Source: Kitasatospora setae KM-6054 (lineage in GTDB: Bacteria > Actinomycetota > Actinomycetes > Streptomycetales > Streptomycetaceae). Taken from it: a stretch of DNA of 64,000 nucleotides. Below, piece by piece: positions 58,295 to 64,000 of the stretch. The stretch's first letter is position 1; each line of letters opens with the position of its first letter. A program made the translations under genes and the position numbers. The stretch covers positions 7,529,001-7,593,000 of the forward strand of contig NC_016109.1 in NCBI RefSeq assembly GCF_000269985.1, read 5' to 3'. Under the pieces are notes generated by a model that saw only the letters and a program-made list of their open reading frames with translations, was not told the DNA's origin and searched no databases.

Positions 58295-58314
58295 GTTTCA
58301 TTTCGTTTCATGAA
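58295..58314. promoter_or_regulatory. Operator-like site before the GH30 gene
   Basis: GTTTCATTTCGTTTCATGAA holds two TTTCAT copies 10 bases apart and lies 21 bases before the ATG at 58335. A TTGACA at 58240-58245 could be a -35 box, without a convincing -10. Confidence 0.6.
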
Positions 58315-58334
58315 GGCAGGGGGAGAGGATCCCG

Positions 58335-60215
58335 ATGTACCGACGCGCTCTCGGCGCCGCCGCCGCCCTCGTGCTGGCCGCCACCGGCCTGGCCACCGTC
58401 GGCGGAACGGCCGCCCGGGCGGCCGACACCACCGCCCAGGTCTGGATCACCACCGCCGACGGCGCCAGCCGCCTCGCCCCGGCCGCCTCCGCCGCGTTCT
58501 CCGCCACCGCCCCGCAGGCGCAGGACATCGCGGTCGGCGCGGGCGACGTCCGGCAGCCGCTGGTCGGTTTCGGCGCCGCGTTCACCGAGTCCTCCGCCCA
58601 CCTGGTGGCCGGGCTGCCCGCCGCGACCCGGTCGGCGCTGATGAACGACCTGTTCGCGACCTCGGGCGGCGGCATCGGCCTGAACTACCTGCGCCAGCCG
58701 CTCGGTGCCTCCGACTTCGTCGCGCACCTGCCGTTCTACTCGTACGAGGACACCAGGGGCGCGTTCTCGATCGCCCGCGACCAGCAGGAGATCCTCCCCG
58801 CGATCGCCCAGGCCCGCGCGGTCAACCCGAACATCCGGATCATGGGCACCCCGTGGTCGCCGCCCGCCTGGATGAAGACCTCGAACTCGCTGAACGGCGG
58901 CAGCCTGAAGCCGGAGAACTACGGCGACTTCGCCGACTACCTGGTCAAGGCGGTCCAGGCGTACGGTGCGGCCGGCGCCCCGATCAGCGACCTGACGGTG
59001 GCCAACGAGCCGAAGTTCCAGACCACCTACCCGTCCACCGGGATGACGGCCGCCCAGCAGGCCGACTTCGTCAAGGTGCTGGACGGCAGGCTGACCGCGG
59101 CCGGCCTGCCCACCGAGCTCTACGCGTACGACCACAACTGGGACGACGCCGGGTTCCCGCTCGCCGTGCTCTCCCAGGACGCCTCGGTGGCCCGGCTCAA
59201 GGGCGCGGCGTTCCACTGCTACGGCGGGCAGCCGGAGGCGGAGCAGCAGGTCGCGGACACCGGGAAGGCGGTGTTCTTCACCGAGTGCACCGGCACCGAC
59301 GCGGCCACCCCGGCGCAGACCTTCGCCGGCACGCTGAAGTGGCAGACCGAGAACCTGGTCATCCGCAACCTGCGCAGCGGCGGCCGCACCGCCGTGCTGT
59401 GGAACATCGCGCTGGACGCCAACGGCGGCCCGCAGTACGGCAACTGCTCGACCACCTGCAACGGCGTGCTGGAGATCGCCAACGGCACGTACACCAAGAA
59501 CGCCGAGTACTACGTGCTCGGCCACATCTCCAGGTTCGCCAAGCCGGGCGCGCACCGGATCGGCTCGACCAGCCAGGGCAGCGGCGGCCTGCAGGACGTC
59601 GCCTTCCTGAACCCGGACGGCTCGCGCGGCGCGGTGGTGCTCAACGCGACCGGCTCCGCCCAGCACTTCTCGATCAGCGACGGCGGCCGCTCCCTGGTCT
59701 ACGACCTCCCGGCCGGCGCGGTCGCCACCTTCACCTGGCCCGGCGCCCCCACCGGCGGCGGCAGCGGCGGGACGGTCGACAGCGCGGCCTGGTACGCGCT
59801 GGCCAACGCCAACTCCGGCAAGTGCGTGGACGCCACCGGCTGGGGCACCGCCAACGGCACCGCCGTCCAGCAGTGGGCCTGCGGCACCGGGGCCAACCAG
59901 CAGTGGCAGTTCACCCCCACCGACAGCGGCTACTACCGGGTCACCAACCGCAACGCCGCCGCCGGCGCCCAGGTGCTGGACGTCACCGCCGCCGCCACCG
60001 CCGACGGCGCCAAGCTCCAGACCTGGCAGTGGTCCGGCGGCGCCAACCAGCAGTTCAGGCCGGTCCGGCAGGCCGACGGCACCTGGACGCTGGTCAACCG
60101 CAACAGCGGCAAGTGTCTGGACGTCACCGACGTCTCCACCGCGGACGGCGCCCGCCTCCAGCAGTGGGCCTGCACCGGCGGCGCGGCCCAGTCCTTCCGC
60201 CTCACCCCGCAGTAG
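58335..60215 (+). CDS. Secreted GH30 glucosylceramidase-like hydrolase with ricin-B lectin domain
   Basis: 626 residues. Signal peptide to about residue 30 (ALVLAATGLATVGGTAARA). The GH30 barrel has acid/base E225 in VANEPKF and nucleophile E317 in FFTECTG; the beta domain ends near 470. After a Gly/Ser linker a ricin-B lectin repeat domain (QQWACG, QQWQF, QQWAC) binds sugars. Probable substrates are beta-glucosides or beta-1,6-glucan; glucosylceramide is the family name only. Preceded by an operator-like site for the divergent LacI protein. GGGAGAGGA precedes the ATG. Confidence 0.92.
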   Translation: MYRRALGAAAALVLAATGLATVGGTAARAADTTAQVWITTADGASRLAPAASAAFSATAPQAQDIAVGAGDVRQPLVGFGAAFTESSAHLVAGLPAATRSALMNDLFATSGGGIGLNYLRQPLGASDFVAHLPFYSYEDTRGAFSIARDQQEILPAIAQARAVNPNIRIMGTPWSPPAWMKTSNSLNGGSLKPENYGDFADYLVKAVQAYGAAGAPISDLTVANEPKFQTTYPSTGMTAAQQADFVKVLDGRLTAAGLPTELYAYDHNWDDAGFPLAVLSQDASVARLKGAAFHCYGGQPEAEQQVADTGKAVFFTECTGTDAATPAQTFAGTLKWQTENLVIRNLRSGGRTAVLWNIALDANGGPQYGNCSTTCNGVLEIANGTYTKNAEYYVLGHISRFAKPGAHRIGSTSQGSGGLQDVAFLNPDGSRGAVVLNATGSAQHFSISDGGRSLVYDLPAGAVATFTWPGAPTGGGSGGTVDSAAWYALANANSGKCVDATGWGTANGTAVQQWACGTGANQQWQFTPTDSGYYRVTNRNAAAGAQVLDVTAAATADGAKLQTWQWSGGANQQFRPVRQADGTWTLVNRNSGKCLDVTDVSTADGARLQQWACTGGAAQSFRLTPQ

Positions 60216-60266
60216 GCCCCACCCCCCGAGCGGGGGCGGCCGGTTGGTGGACCGGGCCGCTCCACC

Positions 60267-60311
60267 GGGTGCCCGTCGCGGACGTCGCCTGAGCGTCCGC
60301 GGCGGGCACCC
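60267..60311 (+). terminator. Terminator after GH30 gene
   Basis: An 18-bp stem (9 bp, one T-G pair, 8 bp) between 60267-60284 and 60294-60311 with a 9-base loop. Confidence 0.85.
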
Positions 60312-60384
60312 GCGCGTCTTCCGCCGGGTGGTGGACGCTCCGCCGGTTCGACGTGTTCCGTTCAAGCTGCGCTTACCTCACCAT

Positions 60385-60415
60385 GGGACGGTGTCCCGCG
60401 CAACTACGCGCGTAG
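60385..60415. promoter_or_regulatory. Two palindromes before the secreted-protein gene
   Basis: GGGACGGTGTCCC (60385-60397; 5-base arms) and CTACGCGCGTAG (60404-60415; perfect 12-base palindrome) lie 44-74 bases before the ATG at 60459. They suggest control by one or two regulators; neither matches the LacI sites. Confidence 0.5.
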
Positions 60416-60458
60416 CACCCCTCAGTGACACCCCATCACGGTACGAGGAGATCGACAG

Positions 60459-61910
60459 ATGACCAGGACTTCCAGGGCCCTCCGCCCGGCCGCGCTCGCC
60501 GCGACCGGCCTGCTGCTCGCGGCCCTCACCGCGACCGTCCAGCCGGCCGCCGCCACCAGCGCCTCCACCGGCACCGCAGCCGCAGCCACCGCCGCCGCCC
60601 CCAAGCGGGTGCTGTTCGACAACAGCAAGGGCGAGACCGCCGGCAACGCGGACTGGATCATCTCCACCAGCCAGCCCGACCCGCTCGTCCAGAACGCCAA
60701 CCCCACCACCGAGACCTCCTGGACCGGCGCCATCTCCGCCTGGGGCGTCGCCCTGCAGAAGACCGGCGGCTACAGCCTGAAGACCCTCCCGGCCGGCAGC
60801 ACCATCAGCTACGGCACCGGCGCCGCCCTCGACCTCGCCAACTTCGACGAGTTCGTGCTGCCCGAGCCCAACATCAGGCTCAGCGACGCCGAGAAGACCG
60901 CCGTGATGAAGTTCGTCCAGAACGGCGGCGGCCTGTTCCTGGTCTCCGACCACACCCAGAGCGACCGCAACAACGACGGCTGGGACTCCCCGGCGATCAT
61001 CAACGACCTGCTCACCACCAACAGCGTCGACAGCACCGACCCGTTCGGCTTCTCCGTCGACCTGCTGAACATCACCACCGACAACCCGCGCGCGATCACC
61101 GACGCCGCCGACCCGGTGCTGAACGGCTCCTTCGGCAAGGTCACCGGCTCGATCATCCGCAACGGCACCACCTTCACCCTCAAGCCCGCCGACAACCCGA
61201 ACGTCAAGGGCCTGCTCTACCGCACCGGCTACAGCGGCACCACCGGCGCCGCCTTCGCCACCTCCACCTTCGGCGCCGGCCGGGTCGCCGTCTGGGGCGA
61301 CTCCTCGCCGATCGACGACGGCACCGGACAGTCCGGCAACACCCTCTACGACGGCTGGAACGACCCGGCCGGCACCGACGCCGCCCTCGCCCTGAACACC
61401 ACCGCCTGGCTCGCCCAGAGCAGCGGCGGCACCGGCGGCGGCTGCACCGCCGCCCAGCTGATCACCAACCCCGGCTTCGAGACCGGCTCCACCGCCGGCT
61501 GGACCGAGACCAACAGCACCGGCACCAGCACGATCAACTCCGCCGCCGCCGAGCCCGCCCACACCGGCGGCTACGACGCCTGGCTCGACGGCAACGGCGC
61601 CGCCACCACCGACACCCTCGCCCAGACCGTCACCCTCCCGGCCGGCTGCGCCGCCTACACGCTGAGCTTCTGGCTGCACATCGACAGCGCCGCCTCCACC
61701 ACCACCGCCTTCGACACCCTCACCGTCACCGCCAACGGCACCACCCTCGCCACCTACAGCAACACCAACGCCGCCGCCGGCTACCAGCAGCGCACCCTCA
61801 GCCTGGCCGGCTACGCGGGCCAGAGCGTCACCGTCAAGTTCACCGGCACCGAGGACTACACCAAGCAGACCTCCTTCGTCCTCGACGACGTCAACGTCAA
61901 CGTGTCCTGA
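60459..61910 (+). CDS. Secreted two-domain protein of unknown function
   Basis: 483 residues. Signal peptide (ALRPAALAATGLLLAALTATV ... AAA). Residues about 48-325 look like a class I glutamine-amidotransferase-like or related Rossmann fold (RVLFDNSKGETAGNADWII; FVQNGGGLFLVSDH; GRVAVWGDSSPI) seen in secreted proteins thought to act on polymers. After a Gly/Cys linker, residues about 335-483 are a jelly-roll (LITNPGFETGSTAGWTE ... FVLDDVNVNVS) like carbohydrate-binding modules. No catalytic residues can be named with confidence. Preceded by two palindromes. Confidence 0.75.
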   Translation: MTRTSRALRPAALAATGLLLAALTATVQPAAATSASTGTAAAATAAAPKRVLFDNSKGETAGNADWIISTSQPDPLVQNANPTTETSWTGAISAWGVALQKTGGYSLKTLPAGSTISYGTGAALDLANFDEFVLPEPNIRLSDAEKTAVMKFVQNGGGLFLVSDHTQSDRNNDGWDSPAIINDLLTTNSVDSTDPFGFSVDLLNITTDNPRAITDAADPVLNGSFGKVTGSIIRNGTTFTLKPADNPNVKGLLYRTGYSGTTGAAFATSTFGAGRVAVWGDSSPIDDGTGQSGNTLYDGWNDPAGTDAALALNTTAWLAQSSGGTGGGCTAAQLITNPGFETGSTAGWTETNSTGTSTINSAAAEPAHTGGYDAWLDGNGAATTDTLAQTVTLPAGCAAYTLSFWLHIDSAASTTTAFDTLTVTANGTTLATYSNTNAAAGYQQRTLSLAGYAGQSVTVKFTGTEDYTKQTSFVLDDVNVNVS

Positions 61911-61921
61911 CCCGACGGCCC

Positions 61922-61955
61922 TCCGCCGCCGGGCAGCCGGCCTCCCGGCGGCGGA
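61922..61955 (+). terminator. Terminator after the secreted-protein gene
   Basis: TCCGCCGCCGGG (61922-61933) pairs perfectly with 61944-61955 around a 10-base loop, followed by AAA. Confidence 0.8.
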
Positions 61956-61987
61956 AACCCCGTTCCCCCGGGACGCCGGCCGGGGGC

Positions 61988-63340
61988 ATGATGGCCGCCA
62001 TGAACCGCACGGACCAGCAGCGCTTCCACGTCATCGTGCTGTCGAACTTCGCGAAGGGCTTCGACAAGTACGCCCACACCTACGGCAAGGCCGGCATCCC
62101 GGAGAGCACCTACCCGGACCGCTTCCACCTGCTGACCCGCGCCGAACTCGCCATCGGCACCGCCAAGGCCGGACGGCTGCTGGAACGCCTCGCGATACCC
62201 GGTGACCGCCTGCTGGTGCTGGAGACCGCCGTCGACCCCGGCGCGCTCGCCCCCAACCCGGTCACCGGCCTCGGCCTGGAGCTGCGCCGGGACCGGATCC
62301 GGCTGACCGCCGTCCACGAACTCGACCCGGCGGCGGGGGCGGACGCGCTGCGGCCGACCACCGTCGAGGACGCGATGGCCGCCTCGCTGAGCCTGCACCC
62401 GCACCCGGTTCCCTACGCCGCGCTGCGCCCGCGCTCGGTCTCCGTCCTGCCGGTCGCCGCCGCCTGCCAGGCCAAGTGCGCGTTCTGCTTCTCCGCCGCC
62501 TCCATCTCCAGCGACCAGCCGCCCGCCCGCGTCCCGTGGGACACCGTCACCGGCTGGCTGGAGCGCGGCCGCGCCGCGGGCGCCGAACGCGCCGTGATCA
62601 CCGGCGGCGGCGAGCCCACCCTGCTCCCGTTCGACCAGCAACTGCGCCTGGTCGCCGCCTGCGCCGCCGCCTTCCCCAAGACCGTCCTGATCAGCAACGC
62701 CCACACCCTGGCCGCCCTCGACCCGGCCGACCGCGCCGACCGGCTGGCCGCCCTCGCCGACGCCGGTCTCAGCGTCCTCGCCGTCTCCCGGCACCACCAG
62801 GACGACGACACCAGCGCCCGCCTGATGGCGCTGCGCACCCCCGTCGGCGCGGTCGCCGACACCTGGCGCACCGGCCGCGACCGCTGGCCCGGCCTGCGGC
62901 TGCGGCTGATCTGCGTGCTCCAGCGCGGCGGCGTCGAGGACGAGGCGGGCGTCGCCGACTACCTGACCTGGGCCGCCGCGCACGGCGTCGACGAGGTCTG
63001 CTTCAAGGAGCTGTACGTCTCCACCAGCACCGAATCGCTCTACCACGACCACGCCGCCAACCGCTGGAGCCGCGACCACCAGGTCCCGCTCGCCGTCGTC
63101 ACCCGGTTCGCCGACCGGCACGGCTTCACCGAGGCCGACCGCCTCCCCTGGGGCGCCCCCGTCTACCGGGGCGACTGGGCCGGCCACCCGATCCGGATCG
63201 CCGCCTACACCGAGCCCAGCCTGCTCTGGGAACGCACCCACGGACTCGTCCGCAGCTGGAACGTCCTCGCCGACGGCCGCTGCTACGCCTCCCTGGAGGA
63301 CCGGGCCAGCGAGATCGGCACGGAAGGCGCGGCGGCATGA
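61988..63340 (+). CDS. Radical SAM protein
   Basis: 450 residues. The 4Fe-4S motif is C160-x3-C164-x2-C167 (CQAKCAFC), preceded by about 150 residues of unrecognised N-terminal domain (FHVIVLSNFAKGFDKYAHTYG in pieces). VITGGGEPTLLP is the SAM-binding GGE motif. The C-terminal part lacks an obvious second cluster. The stop overlaps the following aminotransferase gene (ATGA), so the two probably work in one pathway, possibly modification of an amino acid or peptide. Three ATGs (61988, 61991, 62000) could start it; the first is used. Confidence 0.87.
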   Translation: MMAAMNRTDQQRFHVIVLSNFAKGFDKYAHTYGKAGIPESTYPDRFHLLTRAELAIGTAKAGRLLERLAIPGDRLLVLETAVDPGALAPNPVTGLGLELRRDRIRLTAVHELDPAAGADALRPTTVEDAMAASLSLHPHPVPYAALRPRSVSVLPVAAACQAKCAFCFSAASISSDQPPARVPWDTVTGWLERGRAAGAERAVITGGGEPTLLPFDQQLRLVAACAAAFPKTVLISNAHTLAALDPADRADRLAALADAGLSVLAVSRHHQDDDTSARLMALRTPVGAVADTWRTGRDRWPGLRLRLICVLQRGGVEDEAGVADYLTWAAAHGVDEVCFKELYVSTSTESLYHDHAANRWSRDHQVPLAVVTRFADRHGFTEADRLPWGAPVYRGDWAGHPIRIAAYTEPSLLWERTHGLVRSWNVLADGRCYASLEDRASEIGTEGAAA

Positions 63341-64000
63341 GGCACCAGGAGTTCCAGACGTACCGGGCGCGGCTGCTCGCCGCCGACCCCGGCCTGCTCG
63401 ACGCCGCCGAGACCAACGTCTACCGCGCGCTCGCCCCGCTGCGCCCACCGGCGCCGGACGCCGAGGTGCAGGCGGACGGCCGGACGGTCTACCGCTGCGA
63501 CCTGGCCCGCACCTGGCTGCGCCGCTACGGCCTGCCGGAGGAGTGGTCGCGCCGGGCGATGGTCGGCCGGGGCGTCCGGCACGGGCTCGACCTGCTGTTC
63601 CGGCACCTGCACGGCCTGGGCGGCCGGCTCTGGCTGCCCGCCGACGTCTACCCGGTCTACTTCGACCTGGCCCGCGCCGCCGGACTCGCCCCCGGCCGCT
63701 ACCCGACGCTGCCCGCCCCCGCGCTGCCGCGGGCCCGGCCGGACGGGGACCGACCCGAGTACCTGCTGCTCGCCAACCCGAGCAAGCCGCTCGGCCGCCA
63801 CCTCACCGACGCCGAGTGCGACGACCTGCTCGGCTGGCTGGCGGGCTCGCCGCACCGCCGCCTGTTGATCGACGCGGTCTACGACCTCGCCGTCCCGTTC
63901 GCCCCCGGCACCCGGCGGCTGCTGGCGAGCGGCCGGGCCGTCCTGCTGCACTCGGTCACCAAGGGCTGGCTGCACCCGCGCACCTTCGGCGTCGTGCTGC
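63337..64000 (+). CDS. PLP-dependent aminotransferase, fold type I (3' end outside window)
   Basis: The frame is open from the ATG at 63337 to the window end (221 codons). Seen so far: NPSKPLGR (the substrate-binding Asn-Pro-x-x-Pro-x-Gly stretch), IDAVYDLAVPF with the cofactor Asp/Tyr and the PLP lysine K209 in SVTKGW. The N-terminus is longer and more Arg-rich than in common aspartate aminotransferases. It overlaps the radical SAM stop, suggesting a shared product. The remainder and any further operon genes lie outside. Confidence 0.85.
   Translation, partial: MRHQEFQTYRARLLAADPGLLDAAETNVYRALAPLRPPAPDAEVQADGRTVYRCDLARTWLRRYGLPEEWSRRAMVGRGVRHGLDLLFRHLHGLGGRLWLPADVYPVYFDLARAAGLAPGRYPTLPAPALPRARPDGDRPEYLLLANPSKPLGRHLTDAECDDLLGWLAGSPHRRLLIDAVYDLAVPFAPGTRRLLASGRAVLLHSVTKGWLHPRTFGVVL

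Noticed and set aside
53314..63340. A specialised-metabolite biosynthetic cluster around the decarboxylase and radical SAM genes
   Set aside because: No synthase, carrier protein, precursor peptide or tailoring set lies between them, and terminators and unrelated genes separate them.
1..64000. Insertion sequences, prophage or integrated element
   Set aside because: No transposase, integrase or phage structural gene was seen, and codon use looks uniform. The array's 10-base direct repeats alone do not prove insertion.

Overview
The DNA is very G+C rich, almost fully coding, uses GTG/TTG starts often and has tightly overlapping genes (ATGA/GTGA junctions). Together with ESX-type genes, roadblock paralogues and many secreted hydrolases this points to a Streptomyces/Kitasatospora-type actinomycete chromosome. 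I see no rRNA, transposase, phage structural gene or CRISPR array.

Layout. 0-1 kb: end of tatC. 1-10.6 kb: a hydroxyproline catabolic cluster. It holds a three-part flavin/iron-sulfur dehydrogenase, a DapA-family deaminase, a proline-racemase-family epimerase, an aldehyde dehydrogenase, a second racemase-family enzyme, an ornithine-cyclodeaminase-family reductase and a GntR/FCD regulator. These steps could take trans-4-hydroxy-L-proline to 2-oxoglutarate and trans-3-hydroxy-L-proline to proline. 10.8-14.8 kb: an ABC exporter divergent from a two-component system. 15-18.7 kb: an ESX/WXG-type gene set. 18.8-25 kb: AraC and TetR regulators, membrane proteins, an AhpD-like protein and a nitronate monooxygenase. 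25-36.9 kb: Xaa-Pro aminopeptidase divergent from a five-gene oligopeptide ABC importer, then an M9 collagenase and a GH36 glycosidase. 37-39.5 kb: an operon of three roadblock proteins plus a DUF4388/PATAN-like protein. 39.7-47.5 kb: MFS exporter and ArsR-type regulator, M6 protease, S9 dipeptidyl peptidase, class V aminotransferase. 47.8-48.5 kb: a second ArsR gene and a fourth roadblock gene.

48.75-49.87 kb holds the most unusual element. A 243-residue protein of unknown function is followed directly by a compact array of tRNA-like sequence ending in a strong terminator. Two modules in the array can be drawn as cloverleaves only if the 3' half (T arm plus acceptor strand) lies before the 5' half (acceptor strand plus D arm). 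In other words they look like circularly permuted tRNAs.

50.2-58.2 kb: Ski2-like helicase, a ThDP decarboxylase, two small paralogues, a frameshifted gene and a LacI regulator. 58.3-64 kb: a GH30 glucosylceramidase with ricin-B lectin, a secreted two-domain protein, and a radical SAM gene overlapping a PLP aminotransferase that runs off the window.

Functional theme. Collagenase, M6 protease, S9 dipeptidyl peptidase, Xaa-Pro aminopeptidase, peptide importer and hydroxyproline pathway form a plausible route for using collagen-like protein. An exact 12-base sequence shared by the hydroxyproline and S9-peptidase promoters hints at common control. All function calls come from reading motifs and gene context; no database search was possible.
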